Shown here piece by piece: positions 1 through 9,083 of a stretch of 64,000 nt of DNA. Source of the DNA: a virus; the IMG/VR virus record IMGVR_UViG_3300013108_000468, positions 1-64,000 of that record. The stretch is one strand, 5' to 3'. Each line of letters opens with the position of its first letter. The first letter of the stretch is position 1. The notes below the pieces were generated by a model. It had not been told where the DNA came from, ran no database searches, and was given only the letters and a program-made list of their open reading frames with translations. The translations under genes were made by a program, and so were the position numbers.

Positions 1-557
1 GGTGGTATCAACGCAGGTTTAGCTCCAGTTCTACTAGATAATGGTGGGACCAACGCAGGTTTCTTCGGAGTTACTTTGAGTGGTGCTGCTGGGGGAGTCT
101 TAACCGCAGTCCCCATAGGCTTGGCGACCGGTTTTACTGCGGCTGCACCAGTTCCAGCCGCGTTAGTCACGGGCTTTACTTTCGCGCCAGGAGCGGAGGT
201 TATACCTTTTCCGCCAGGGGGTTTGGTCTTGGCCAAGTCAGCCCTGGCCTTAGCCCATTCTGCTTCACGCGCAGCCATCCGCGCAGGTTGAGTGCGATGT
301 TTTTTCGCAATCGCGTCGAAGCGGGCCTTTGGGCTGCTCAGGCTTTTTACCTTAAAGCGTGTGTCCCCTGATGCAGCCATATCGTGCAAAGTCTTTCTTT
401 TGCCCCTGCCGATTTCGATTCCTCCCGCAGAGTAAGCTACCTTCTCTAGGTCGGAGTTCTCTACAACTTCTTGGACATACCTATCCACAATCTTCGCGAC
501 AGCTATCTTCTCAAGCTCGTCCCGCATAGCTGCTAATATTTGTTGGTCAATAGGCAT
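1..557 (-). CDS. hypothetical virion-type protein, C-terminus beyond window
   Basis: Open reading frame on the minus strand from an ATG at 557 that runs off the left edge, so at least 185 residues are visible. A GAAGG ribosome site lies upstream of the start. The first 30 residues form a charged helix containing DELEKIAVAK, like the short leaders of the next two genes. After about residue 95 the sequence becomes Ala/Pro/Lys-rich and low complexity, with a short repeat reading KPALVPP and KPALIPP near the edge. It is the last visible gene of the leftward virion-type cluster. I do not recognise a family. A structural or DNA-packaged role is inferred from context only. Confidence 0.75.
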   Translation of the reverse strand, partial: MPIDQQILAAMRDELEKIAVAKIVDRYVQEVVENSDLEKVAYSAGGIEIGRGKRKTLHDMAASGDTRFKVKSLSSPKARFDAIAKKHRTQPARMAAREAEWAKARADLAKTKPPGGKGITSAPGAKVKPVTNAAGTGAAAVKPVAKPMGTAVKTPPAAPLKVTPKKPALVPPLSSRTGAKPALIP

Positions 558-572
558 GACTAACCTTCACCC

Positions 573-1559
573 CTATTTTGGCCCTAAAACTGAGGGCGCT
601 GGGATACTTTTGGGTCTCACGTGTGCTGGGTTCTTTGGCCCAAACGGGGTTGCTCTGTTTGCGGCCCCCTTAGAGGCTTGCCCGAGCAGACCCGTATAAG
701 ATGCTGAGCCCCCTGCGTGACCAGCAGGCGGAACATAGGGCGTTACTGGCTTCTTGTTCAAATAATGGCCCTTTACCAACTCCGTCTTACCTGTCTTTGG
801 GTTTGGTTTTGCAGAGCCATGACTCATCGCAAAAACAAGAGGGTTTGCTGGGGTTGACGCGATCTTCTCTCCGGGTCCAGGAAGCGTATTAGCTATCCGC
901 ATACCAGAAGGTATTGGCATTCCTTTCTCGACAATAGACCCAACATCAACACCCTTGCGCTGTGCAAGAACCTTCTTCCAGTCCGCTCCGTATGTTTTCT
1001 TCAGCATTCGGATGTTCGCATTGTTCGGGTCATAAGACATTCCCGTAATCTGGCGAGCCATTTTCTCTAGGGCTGCTCCCACACTTGGGTCGCCATACAT
1101 AGCCTCTTTCAATAAAAGCTTCTTCGCCCCAGGAGTAAGAAAACTAGAGGATGTTACGGAGCCCTGTTTATGCAGTTTCCGAAGCCAAGCCGGTGGCATA
1201 GGATGTGTAAGGGGAGCGCCCTTCCAGTACTTTTTGTCACTAGGCTGCTTTAACATTGGGCCATCTGGCATTCCGGGCATCTCTTTGGGATGCTCAGTAT
1301 CTTTCCAGCTTGGGCCACGCAGGTGCTTAGGTATGGATTGTTGAAGCTCTCTTTCCTTGTGCGAAAAGATGCGGCCATCATTTGGATCTGTGATGGGGAC
1401 AAACACGGGTTGCTTTTGCCCAGGCTTGAGCTTGGTAAGTAAGTGCTTCGGCACACGAGCACCAACAGGTAAGTTAGTGGGCGCACCGGGTCGTGAGGAA
1501 CTCTTTGGAGACGACGCCAGCTTCGTAATGGGCTCACCTATTAGTGATAATAATCCCAT
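573..1559 (-). CDS. hypothetical virion-type protein with N-terminal KLA leader
   Basis: A 328-residue protein. I chose the ATG at 1559 over an earlier in-frame start at 1595 because it follows an AAAGGGG ribosome site and lies just after the stop of the upstream gene. The N-terminus reads MGLLSLIGEPITKLASSP, and the KLA motif at residues 13-15 resembles its neighbours. The body is rich in Pro, Lys and Gly with few predicted helices, and the C-terminus is basic and Pro-rich. No catalytic motif is visible. Position within the leftward structural block suggests a minor virion component, but the function is unknown. Confidence 0.75.
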   Translation of the reverse strand: MGLLSLIGEPITKLASSPKSSSRPGAPTNLPVGARVPKHLLTKLKPGQKQPVFVPITDPNDGRIFSHKERELQQSIPKHLRGPSWKDTEHPKEMPGMPDGPMLKQPSDKKYWKGAPLTHPMPPAWLRKLHKQGSVTSSSFLTPGAKKLLLKEAMYGDPSVGAALEKMARQITGMSYDPNNANIRMLKKTYGADWKKVLAQRKGVDVGSIVEKGMPIPSGMRIANTLPGPGEKIASTPANPLVFAMSHGSAKPNPKTGKTELVKGHYLNKKPVTPYVPPAGHAGGSASYTGLLGQASKGAANRATPFGPKNPAHVRPKSIPAPSVLGPK

Positions 1560-1560
1560 T

Positions 1561-1965
1561 CTACTTAACCCCTTTGAACGCCTTAACAGCGGCATTCAGT
1601 CTAGGACCTACCTTGTGCTTATCCCAAGCCTTCTTGCCTTCCCAGCCAGCAGCGGCACTTCCAGCAGCCAACACGGGCTTAGACGCCATAACCTTTGTGA
1701 CTCTACGAGCGAATTGACCACCACGATTTCCAGCACGGAATAATGGGGCGCTCCTATTCGCCAGGTTCTTCCAGTCAACACCTCGCCAACCTGCTTTTGC
1801 ACCCCCAGCAGTGTTTTTCAGGCCCGCGCCAAGCGCTTTAACGCCGCGACCGCCTCCTACGCCAATGGCTCGGCCCATCCCTTTCATGAGAGCTAGTCCC
1901 GCACCAACAGCGGCAAGTTTTTCAATCAGTAACTGCTTAGCAGCGTATTTCTCTAATGAGTTCAT
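1561..1965 (-). CDS. hypothetical small Gly/Ala-rich basic protein
   Basis: A 134-residue protein. The start follows AGGAAGA. The N-terminus MNSLEKYAAKQLLIEKLAA is an amphipathic helix carrying the KLA motif shared with neighbours. Residues 20-55 are Gly/Ala-rich and hydrophobic enough for a membrane-active helix. The remainder is strongly basic. It overlaps nothing and is followed within two bases by the next gene, so the genes are probably co-transcribed. Function unknown; a virion-associated or DNA-binding role would fit the composition and location (inference). Confidence 0.7.
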   Translation of the reverse strand: MNSLEKYAAKQLLIEKLAAVGAGLALMKGMGRAIGVGGGRGVKALGAGLKNTAGGAKAGWRGVDWKNLANRSAPLFRAGNRGGQFARRVTKVMASKPVLAAGSAAAGWEGKKAWDKHKVGPRLNAAVKAFKGVK

Positions 1966-2044
1966 AATAATGTTCTTCCTATTTAGTTAGGGGGTGCGGC
2001 TTCGAGTGCCTTCTTTTTTGATGCGTGTTTTTCTAGTGCATGCA

Positions 2045-2251
2045 TTACTCATCCTCTGGCAGAGAAAGCGCATTCAAGGCCGACAGCCTATCTTTGCTCT
2101 CCGCAAGAACCCCTAGCCATCTGTCTATCTCACATAGAATCTCACTATGGTCCGCCACGGCTACAGGCTTCGTTATGTATAACCTAGTAATAGCTTCTGC
2201 CTCAGCAATTTTAGCTTCATACTTCTTTTTAGTAGCGACCAATAAGTCCAT
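2045..2251 (-). CDS. hypothetical small helical protein
   Basis: A 68-residue acidic, helical protein whose start lies one base after the stop of the upstream gene at 2253, which suggests coupled translation because the ribosome site is weak. It has a repeated Glu/Ala pattern (KIAEAEAITR, EIDRWLGVLAESKDR) consistent with a short coiled coil. Family not recognised. Confidence 0.6.
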   Translation of the reverse strand: MDLLVATKKKYEAKIAEAEAITRLYITKPVAVADHSEILCEIDRWLGVLAESKDRLSALNALSLPEDE

Positions 2252-2252
2252 A

Positions 2253-2669
2253 TTAATACCCGCCTGATACAGAGGACGTTAACAAAGCGGTCCCACTTGG
2301 CAAAGCCTTACTTGTGGTTGAGCTTGTAATACGCATGTTTGTATCTTTCAATATCTGATCTTTTACATCCCTGGCAATGGGGTCTAACTTCCTGTTGGCA
2401 CTCACCACACGATAAAAACCAGCCACTTTGGACTGGTGCACAACGAGGATATCAGGAGAAACAAACGCGAGGAAGCGGATATGGTGCGTTGCTTGGTTAT
2501 ATGAGTAGGTTGTAAAGACCTCATTAATATGGGGCCCGATGGACGAATACTCAGTGGTTTGGCCAGAATCATGTGTCTGCATGAAGGTGCTATCCTTCAT
2601 GAGAGGCAGATTGGGTGAACCCCCGGTGTACTGACCAAATACGGTTATGGGATTAAAGGGTATCGGCAT
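2253..2669 (-). CDS. hypothetical virion-type protein
   Basis: A 138-residue protein starting MPIPFNPITVFGQYTGG, with a predicted beta-rich core and a Ser/Thr-rich tail. It sits directly downstream of the 1372-residue structural gene, in the same direction and 54 bases away. The size and beta content would suit a small baseplate or tail component, but no motif identifies it. Confidence 0.65.
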   Translation of the reverse strand: MPIPFNPITVFGQYTGGSPNLPLMKDSTFMQTHDSGQTTEYSSIGPHINEVFTTYSYNQATHHIRFLAFVSPDILVVHQSKVAGFYRVVSANRKLDPIARDVKDQILKDTNMRITSSTTSKALPSGTALLTSSVSGGY

Positions 2670-2723
2670 AGTTTGCTTCCTTACGCAGGGATATTATCAA
2701 GTAATATGTATAATTTCGAGTAC

Positions 2724-5700
2724 TCATCGGGAATACGACATGTTTTGGCCCGGAACCGAGAAGCTGTTGAGTTTTGAGGCTAACCCATCAAGAGCGCTAA
2801 CAACATTTTGGACTGATTCATGGGCCCCAGCACCGCTGCCACCCCTGTTTGTTCCCGGTCGAATCGGCGTAGTGGTCGAAGACAGGTCTGTAACCAAGTC
2901 TTTGAAGTCATAACCGTCCCCACCCGAAGTTTCAGAGCCCTTAACAAGCTTATCAGCGAGTTGTTCGACCTCAGAATTAGTGGGTTTGCGTCCAGAGGCC
3001 ACTAACATATCTCTAGCGCTGTCTTGGAGCATCCCTTCAAGCCTAGTAGTGAGCCCTGTCTTGTCTGTGCCTGCTAAATAAGCCTGCTCCCGCTTAGTCA
3101 GCTTATTAAAGCTTGGATCGTGAGTGATTTTAGCTAAAAACTTGTGCGGGGACTTATCACTGTTCTCCCATTGCTTGGTGTAATAATCCACAGAGGCGGC
3201 TACATGCGTCATTCTTCGCTCAACCGCAGAATCGCCCTTTGCTAAAGAAGTAGTGAGCTTTCCTAGTCTCCCGCCCTGCATATTAGTGGCTAATTCACGG
3301 TTATCCCCCATAAGACTTCTGGCAAAGTCCTGCATCGCGCCAGTTTCAAAGTCTTCCGTAGTTACGGTCTTCCCATCTTCAGAGACAGTCCCGAGCCCTT
3401 TCTTGAATTTCTCATGTATATCTCTGAACTGATTTAGGTTTGCGTAGCCACCTCGCATAGCAGAGATCCGGAGACCTTGTTGTGCTGTCGGAGACTCATC
3501 TCTGTGGCCCCTTCGAATACGTTGAATCTCGTTCTTTACATTTTCATAACGAGTTACATCATGCTCAGCAGTAATAGAGATACCTTGTGAAATCGCTGTC
3601 TTGCCGCCAAATGAGCCAGCAGTGTCGTCAAGCCAAGCACCAACTACATCCTTGGGAGATACACCACCCTTGCCCAGCTTTCCGATGTCCCTGGATTGTT
3701 GGTGAAGTCCAGGCATTTGCGCCATCACTGATGAGATGACCTCATTCCTGTTTTCTCCTGTGTGGAGCCTCTTTCGTGCGTCACTAATAATTGACCCAAA
3801 CTGCGGGCCCATACTCTCCATAGCTGTCTGGGTAAGAGCGGCAATTTTGGTTTGCTTCATATCAGTAAAGCGATGACTGTCGCTGTCTGTCAGGCCACTG
3901 CCACCTTTATCCGCTCCCGCAAGCAGAACACCATCATCTTGAACTCTTGTAAGCTTTTTCCTCGCCTCATACATAGTCATGTTGTTAGCCCCAGCGAAGT
4001 CTTCTAGCAGCCCGGACGCTTCAGACTTTTCACCAAGAAGCTGCTTTGCGAGTTCCTTTCTTTCCTTTTTGGACATGTCTTTATTCCCTAGCTGCCAAGC
4101 AAGGGATCGGCCTACACGCCTCTTGATTACATCAACAGAATGTTGACGTGCGCCTTGTGGGTCTCCTGAATATTTCTGCGTTAGGTCAAACTTCTGCTTA
4201 AGTTCGTTTTTGAACGCACCACCATCAGCACCATTATTGTGTGTCCCAAGAAGAATATACGCCTCTTCTTTTGTGGCTCCAGTCTCTTTGATGAAGGCAT
4301 TCATCAATTCGTAGTCACTCTTATTATCTTTATGCTCAGCAGCAAGTCTGCTTATGACGGCCTTTACTTTGGCGTCACCACCTAGGCGGGAAATCATTGT
4401 GCTGTGGTCTCCCCCCATTTTTGACAAAAGCTTCTCGGTCGCAGATCTCCCTCCCTTGGTGAGAAACCCTTGTGACCCGCCCATGCCGCCTTCCCCATGT
4501 TGGAAGGTTCCACCAATTGGGGTAAGCCCAAGCGTCGCCGCTCCCGCAGCGTCAAGCCCGCCACTCTGTTGGGCACCAACATTCATTCTTTGAATTGAGT
4601 CTTCGGGCAAAATCCCAGACTGTGTCAATGACTCAAGCAGTCTTGCATTATTACCAGTAATGGCTCCATCAGATATTCCTGCCATCCCAAACTGACGCAT
4701 TGCCTCTGGGCCAGAGTTGGTAATCATATCGTAAGCCATTAATGGTGTTCCCAAACCACCAAGTACTGCTCCCAGGCCGCGAGACATAAACCCGCCAACA
4801 CGAAGGGACCCACCCGCTAATCGGCCCGTTCCAGATATCGGGCCAAAACCACCCATGCCTAATGGGCCAGATCCTCGTCCGCCAAAAAGACCGGTGTACC
4901 CATGAGGTCCGCCACCAGTTATGCGTTGACCAATGTTGCTCATCAACGCGCCGCCAGCACCAAGTGCATTTCTCCCACCAGGGAAGATTCGAGCAGCAGA
5001 GCCGAAGGCAAATGCGGATTGTCCTGGTTGAAATTGGGATAGTCCTAGCCCACCCATTGGAAGTTCGCCAAATTGAGTGCCTGCTGACAAGTTACCTATT
5101 TGCATCCCCATAGGGGTGAAGTCTCTTGCAAATTGTCCGGCCCAACCACGAGCCGCGCCTTGTCCGCCCCATTGGGTTGACGCACCGGAAAAGCCTCCGA
5201 TGTAGTCTCCGCGCATCTGCATATCTCGAAGCGCTTCGGTGTTACCGGTTGCGTGAAACCGAGTAATGTCCATCGCGGCTTGGTGCATCCCTTGCGGGCT
5301 ACCGCCTATATTGCCACCACGAACAAATTGGTTCGTTACATCTTCGAGTGCTTCTTGAGTGTATTGAGTTAGGTTGGCCCCAAGCTTTTGGAATTTCTCA
5401 CGGATTGGTTTGGTGAGTGTGTCCATCGCTTTGGACATGACATCACCAATTCCCATCCGGCCTTGGCCTTCTTGGAAACCGGCTCGTGCTTCGGCCAACA
5501 TCTTGGATCGAAGCTGTCCCGTATTAGACGCGAGCATGTCCATGGCTCGGAGGTCATTTCGATTGAGCCCCGTAAGAGACCGAGCCAATGACTCCGGGTT
5601 CGAACTTTGGTCCCGCAGCGATCCCAACGCACCGGAGATTGATTGTGGCCCAAACTCAGAAATGAATTGGCCCGCAAGCTCTCCCCCACGAGCACGAAGC

Positions 5701-6842
5701 ATGTCCCTTTGAGACGCACCAGTGATATTAGCCGCATATGCAGACTTAATATCCTTCCAATTCATGGTCCCACTAGCAATTTGCCGCGCCGCATCCATGT
5801 CAAACTCGCCGCCAGAGGTCATCATCGCCCCTAAAACTGTTTGACCGCGTCTAGACCCTAGGAATCTCGTGGCTGCTTGTGTATATCTACCCTGCGCTGC
5901 ACCAGTGATACCTTTAATGAGTTTATTACGTTCCGTATACCCATAGACACCTGCACTAACCATAGCTCCGGTAGCTGCTTGGCCCATATCAATGCCAGCG
6001 GCTTGTCCGAAGTTGGCACCTGCTTGTGCTACCCCCATCATTTGTTGTGGGGAGATATGGGTAGCCTGCCCAATACCTTTCATGGTCCCTAGGAACCCTG
6101 CTGCTTGGTCTGATGAGATGCCCATACCACTAACGGCCTGCATAGCTGACTGTGCTTGTTGTAGGGATGTGTTCATCACGGTTGCTACCTGACGAACATT
6201 GCTCATTAGTTTATTGAAGGACTGGGAAAATCTTGAGAGCGTGCTTGAGTCGATTGCTCCGCTACTAACTCCTTGTTGCATGACTGATGTGATTTCTCGG
6301 AGGTTGCCCATACCCATGCGGGCTTGGGATTCCACCTGTTGGGACATCATCCCCAATCCTTGTGCATTCATGCCGGGAAACATTTGTCCCATTTGGGAAT
6401 TGAGCATTCCGCGATTTTGGGCACCACCAACCATATGGCCTGTGGCCCAATTACCCATAGCACCTAAGCCAGCGTATGTTCCGAAAGTAGCTGCGCCCAT
6501 ACCAATGGCACCTGCCAGCCCTTGTCGGGCGAAACCTTGTGCTCCCATGTGCATGGTCATGGTGAAGGGGTCCAAAGCGCGAGGCCCCATCCCAAACATG
6601 GACATCATGCCCAAACCACCCATAGCCATACCGGGAGCTTTGGCTAACATGCCGCCCATGGCTCCAGCCTGTAATCCTTGTTGGGCTTGGTACATCCCGG
6701 AGCGTGGGTCGTTTACTCCCATACCGCCGTGGCTTTGATAACCGTATTGGGCAGAAACTGCGTGAGCATAAGCTGCGGAGGCACTGAACATCCCAACTTG
6801 GGATTGGATAATGTTACTGACCTCAGTACTGGTAATTGGCAT
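2724..6842 (-). CDS. large Gly/Met/Ala-rich internal virion or tape-measure-like protein
   Basis: A 1372-residue protein, the largest in the window, preceded by an AGGAG ribosome site. The first 160 residues are extremely rich in Gly, Met and Ala (for example GAMGGMLAKAPGMAMGG), giving long hydrophobic helices able to insert in membranes. Residues 160-560 are helical with many Gln and Ala. A second Gly-rich hydrophobic segment spans roughly 590-720, and the last 600 residues are charged and helical. Length, helicity and internal hydrophobic stretches are those of tape-measure or ejected internal virion proteins. I cannot distinguish between the two. No lysozyme or peptidase motif was seen in it. 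Confidence 0.7.
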   Translation of the reverse strand: MPITSTEVSNIIQSQVGMFSASAAYAHAVSAQYGYQSHGGMGVNDPRSGMYQAQQGLQAGAMGGMLAKAPGMAMGGLGMMSMFGMGPRALDPFTMTMHMGAQGFARQGLAGAIGMGAATFGTYAGLGAMGNWATGHMVGGAQNRGMLNSQMGQMFPGMNAQGLGMMSQQVESQARMGMGNLREITSVMQQGVSSGAIDSSTLSRFSQSFNKLMSNVRQVATVMNTSLQQAQSAMQAVSGMGISSDQAAGFLGTMKGIGQATHISPQQMMGVAQAGANFGQAAGIDMGQAATGAMVSAGVYGYTERNKLIKGITGAAQGRYTQAATRFLGSRRGQTVLGAMMTSGGEFDMDAARQIASGTMNWKDIKSAYAANITGASQRDMLRARGGELAGQFISEFGPQSISGALGSLRDQSSNPESLARSLTGLNRNDLRAMDMLASNTGQLRSKMLAEARAGFQEGQGRMGIGDVMSKAMDTLTKPIREKFQKLGANLTQYTQEALEDVTNQFVRGGNIGGSPQGMHQAAMDITRFHATGNTEALRDMQMRGDYIGGFSGASTQWGGQGAARGWAGQFARDFTPMGMQIGNLSAGTQFGELPMGGLGLSQFQPGQSAFAFGSAARIFPGGRNALGAGGALMSNIGQRITGGGPHGYTGLFGGRGSGPLGMGGFGPISGTGRLAGGSLRVGGFMSRGLGAVLGGLGTPLMAYDMITNSGPEAMRQFGMAGISDGAITGNNARLLESLTQSGILPEDSIQRMNVGAQQSGGLDAAGAATLGLTPIGGTFQHGEGGMGGSQGFLTKGGRSATEKLLSKMGGDHSTMISRLGGDAKVKAVISRLAAEHKDNKSDYELMNAFIKETGATKEEAYILLGTHNNGADGGAFKNELKQKFDLTQKYSGDPQGARQHSVDVIKRRVGRSLAWQLGNKDMSKKERKELAKQLLGEKSEASGLLEDFAGANNMTMYEARKKLTRVQDDGVLLAGADKGGSGLTDSDSHRFTDMKQTKIAALTQTAMESMGPQFGSIISDARKRLHTGENRNEVISSVMAQMPGLHQQSRDIGKLGKGGVSPKDVVGAWLDDTAGSFGGKTAISQGISITAEHDVTRYENVKNEIQRIRRGHRDESPTAQQGLRISAMRGGYANLNQFRDIHEKFKKGLGTVSEDGKTVTTEDFETGAMQDFARSLMGDNRELATNMQGGRLGKLTTSLAKGDSAVERRMTHVAASVDYYTKQWENSDKSPHKFLAKITHDPSFNKLTKREQAYLAGTDKTGLTTRLEGMLQDSARDMLVASGRKPTNSEVEQLADKLVKGSETSGGDGYDFKDLVTDLSSTTTPIRPGTNRGGSGAGAHESVQNVVSALDGLASKLNSFSVPGQNMSYSR

Positions 6843-6852
6843 TCGTTATCTC

Positions 6853-7290
6853 CTACCCGGCAAGCTTCACAGACAACCTTCTCCCTGGAGGATTGTCTGT
6901 CGGCTTGTATATAGTCTTGACTACGTGCTTGGGCACCTTAGCTCCTACATCACCGATAATGGCGTGGCCACGTCCGGGCCATGTGTAATGATAGGTCATT
7001 CCTCTGCGTAGTCGCAGCTTCAATAAAGATTTACGTAGTTGGTTGATCTCTTTATTTGAGACCGTGGAACGCTCTTTTGCTCGATGTTCTACATGGCCTA
7101 GGGCCTTAGCTATTTTCTTCTTAGATCTCTTTATGATCGCACTCTTCATCTCTGTTAGTTGTGCGGGGGACATTTTATCTAGGTGTGTCTCGCCGGTTAA
7201 CTGCTTAGACCAGCGCTTGAACTTGGGGTCATCGTCCCAAGGAATTCCAGCCTTGGTAGCCAGCCTATGTATGTCTTTCTTATTAGTCAT
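6853..7290 (-). CDS. hypothetical basic protein
   Basis: A 145-residue, very basic protein, the first gene of the leftward cluster. The N-terminal 45 residues (IHRLATKAGIPWDDDPKF, then LTG and a Leu-Asp-Lys-Met segment) loosely resemble the short helical motif of Mu gp16/GemA-type phage proteins. This is a weak suggestion only. The middle is Lys/Arg-rich, and the C-terminus again ends in KLAG. Start follows GGGGAG. Function unknown; nucleic-acid binding is likely from charge. Confidence 0.6.
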   Translation of the reverse strand: MTNKKDIHRLATKAGIPWDDDPKFKRWSKQLTGETHLDKMSPAQLTEMKSAIIKRSKKKIAKALGHVEHRAKERSTVSNKEINQLRKSLLKLRLRRGMTYHYTWPGRGHAIIGDVGAKVPKHVVKTIYKPTDNPPGRRLSVKLAG

Positions 7291-7328
7291 CCAGCACTCC
7301 CCGCCATCGCAGTATATGTCAATATTCC

Positions 7329-7336
7329 GGTATAAG
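7329..7336 (+). promoter_or_regulatory. GGTATAAG promoter-like element
   Basis: GGTATAAG lies about 80 bases upstream of the gene at 7418. It is one of a recurrent set in this window. A hairpin (GTGGAGA/TCTCCAC) at 7376-7395 lies between it and the gene. Confidence 0.45.
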
Positions 7337-7417
7337 CACCATGAGTTCTAATACATGGAACTCGTTTTGTTCAACTGTGGAGATATTGTTCTCCACCATT
7401 AAAGTAAGGAGTCCCTC

Positions 7418-7558
7418 ATGGACTGGAAAGAAGTAGGTAAGGTAGTTTTCTTTGGCATCGTTGTTCCTGTAGCTGTTCAGGTTGCATCGCAACTGGCGGC
7501 TGCGTGGGCAGAAGAGGCAACTCGGAAATCAAGGAACCCTATCCGTATTTCAATGTAA
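7418..7558 (+). CDS. small membrane protein
   Basis: A 46-residue ORF preceded by an AAGGAG site. Residues 8-30 form one hydrophobic segment (VVFFGIVVPVAVQVASQLAA), followed by a charged tail. Its stop TAA shares one base with the ATG of the next gene (TAATG), so translation is coupled. Function unknown; small holin-like or inner-membrane proteins often look like this. Confidence 0.6.
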   Translation: MDWKEVGKVVFFGIVVPVAVQVASQLAAAWAEEATRKSRNPIRISM

Positions 7559-7884
7559 TGTTTTACGCATTACTTTGTCTAACCCTAACTCTCCTCTTGG
7601 CATGGGCTCTTATGTACCCAGGTGGCCCCCTGGGATTTATTATACTTTACCGAGTATCATACTATGTGGCAGCGAGTGTACGTAGTAGGTCGGAAAACAC
7701 CACAATTGACCCAATGGGGAAATTGTGTGTGACGATCTCTAATCGCTCATTCTTTATAAGCGTGGAAAAAAATGTCCACCACCTGCTTCTTGACCGACTG
7801 GCCGAGAACTTAGCTGAGAAGCTGGGGTTCACCCATGGACTAGCTCTCATCACGCCACAAGTAACAATCTTTAAGTTCTCGTAA
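7558..7884 (+). CDS. small membrane-anchored protein
   Basis: A 108-residue protein starting at the TAATG overlap with the preceding gene. An N-terminal hydrophobic stretch (residues 1-35) probably spans the membrane and is followed by a soluble domain of about 70 residues. No family recognised. It forms a two-gene unit with the upstream membrane peptide. Confidence 0.65.
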   Translation: MFYALLCLTLTLLLAWALMYPGGPLGFIILYRVSYYVAASVRSRSENTTIDPMGKLCVTISNRSFFISVEKNVHHLLLDRLAENLAEKLGFTHGLALITPQVTIFKFS

Positions 7885-7950
7885 CCAATTTAAAGACATT
7901 ATTAGCAAAATATATAACTCGGTAATACTGCAAATCAGCGACTACTTATT

Positions 7951-7960
7951 GGGATAAGAA
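7951..7960 (+). promoter_or_regulatory. GGGATAAG promoter-like element
   Basis: GGGATAAGAA, 45 bases upstream of the start at 8005. Same motif class as at 17781 and 49323. Confidence 0.45.
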
Positions 7961-8004
7961 TGATGGAAAGAACATCTAAATCTCACCGAAGGAGTGTGAA
8001 CCAA

Positions 8005-8331
8005 ATGAGTAGTACGACTAGTTTGATTGAGAAGTCCCTGGGAGAGTCGAGAGGCTTTATTCGGGGCGGAATGTGTGATGACGACACAATCGAGGATGTG
8101 ATCGACAACTGTAAGAAGGTTGACGTTCACCCCGAGTTGCCTGACCATTATGTGATTGCAGCAGACGCTTGGCGGGAAATCCGCCGAGGCCGGAAGAACC
8201 AACTCAGTGATGAGTGGGGTGCTTCGGTGCACTGTGCTGCAATGGCAGATGGCCGGTGGTTGTGTTGGAACTCCAAGACCGAGAATGCGCCCGCATACTT
8301 TGAGGTCAAGGAGGAAATCCCCTTCCGATAG
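8005..8331 (+). CDS. hypothetical protein
   Basis: A 108-residue acidic protein. I prefer the ATG at 8005, which follows AAGGAG, to the upstream ATG at 7960, which has no ribosome site and sits inside the promoter-like element. It contains several Trp and Cys residues in its C-terminal half (GRWLCWN). A strong terminator follows. Function unknown. Confidence 0.65.
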   Translation: MSSTTSLIEKSLGESRGFIRGGMCDDDTIEDVIDNCKKVDVHPELPDHYVIAADAWREIRRGRKNQLSDEWGASVHCAAMADGRWLCWNSKTENAPAYFEVKEEIPFR

Positions 8332-8356
8332 AACTCTCATCCGAGAGGGGAAAAGC

Positions 8357-8390
8357 GCGGCGGGTAGTAAATACTATCCGTCGCTTTTTT
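8357..8390 (+). terminator. Rho-independent terminator
   Basis: A 12-pair stem (8357-8368 with 8373-8384, two G-U pairs) with loop AAAT, followed by six T. It ends the preceding gene and faces the convergent gene at 8389. Confidence 0.8.
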
Positions 8391-8580
8391 ACTTAGTACA
8401 CCAAGAGTTGTTTACCCAGTCAGGCTTCTCGATCTCCTCAAGGGAGATTGTCTCGTATTCGGGATGAACTTCGGCAAGGATTTCCAAGGTGCGGTCCTCA
8501 TCATAAGGGGATTGCACTATGAACGTGTGTTCTTTCTGTGTTTCCAGGTCGTTAACCGTGGCTCGCCAAAAATTACTCAT
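8389..8580 (-). CDS. hypothetical small protein
   Basis: A 63-residue acidic protein, MSNFWRATVNDLETQKEH at its start. It begins at the stop of the upstream lipoprotein-like gene (shared base), indicating a two-gene leftward unit. Family not recognised. Confidence 0.55.
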   Translation of the reverse strand: MSNFWRATVNDLETQKEHTFIVQSPYDEDRTLEILAEVHPEYETISLEEIEKPDWVNNSWCTK

Positions 8581-8948
8581 TATGTCTCATCGATATTATG
8601 ATTGATATATTGCACAGGAGGGCTCCTCGGCTTTCGCTTTTTCGGTGGGGCACTAATTACTTCAGGCTTCAGTTTCTTCAGTTCCTCAGGCGGTTCTATG
8701 GCCTGACACTCCATAGTACGCTCACTCTTAACCCGGAACCCTGCTCCCTTTTTATATAATTCTTCCACACTCTTATTTGAGGGGTCGCCATCGGTGACCA
8801 CTGACAACCCTTGTGTTACTTCAATATTTGACCATTGGCAAACATAAGCGGTTGCATTTACAGCATTAGGTAAGGGTTTAGGCGGCGTACAGCAAGCTGA
8901 GCCAACCACTAATAAAACGACTAATACTTGTGGCGCTAAACATCTCAT
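8580..8948 (-). CDS. putative small lipoprotein
   Basis: A 122-residue protein with a hydrophobic signal (LVVLLVVGSACC) whose Cys at 19-20 could be lipid-modified, although the residues before it are not a perfect lipobox. The C-terminal third is Pro/Lys-rich. Size, lipoprotein-like start and proline-rich tail are reminiscent of outer-membrane spanin subunits, but no partner is adjacent, so this is speculative. Confidence 0.6.
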   Translation of the reverse strand: MRCLAPQVLVVLLVVGSACCTPPKPLPNAVNATAYVCQWSNIEVTQGLSVVTDGDPSNKSVEELYKKGAGFRVKSERTMECQAIEPPEELKKLKPEVISAPPKKRKPRSPPVQYINHNIDET

Positions 8949-9041
8949 AACTAATAATACGCACGCTAATAAGTCAGGTAGAAGAACCTTCTATTTATTT
9001 TTAGTGCCTACGCTTATTACGCGAAATGCATTGTCAATATT

Positions 9042-9049
9042 GGTATAAG
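9042..9049 (+). promoter_or_regulatory. GGTATAAG promoter-like element
   Basis: GGTATAAG followed by AC, 35 bases upstream of the metallophosphatase start. It is the only obvious signal in the 135-base gap after the divergent lipoprotein-like gene. Confidence 0.5.
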
Positions 9050-9083
9050 ACTTATGAAGGAAACATAACCATGGAGGTGTTAA

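Noticed and set aside
76-291. Plus-strand ORF of 71 residues at the left edge
   Set aside because: It is antisense to the minus-strand gene that runs off the edge; its composition is that of a shadow and it has no ribosome site.
6199-6738. 179-residue plus-strand ORF
   Set aside because: Antisense to the Gly/Met-rich structural gene; the Pro/Met/Ala bias is the complement of that gene's codons.
2724-6842. Possible lysozyme or peptidase domain inside the large structural protein
   Set aside because: No catalytic motif could be found by eye; Gly-rich segments gave false impressions only.
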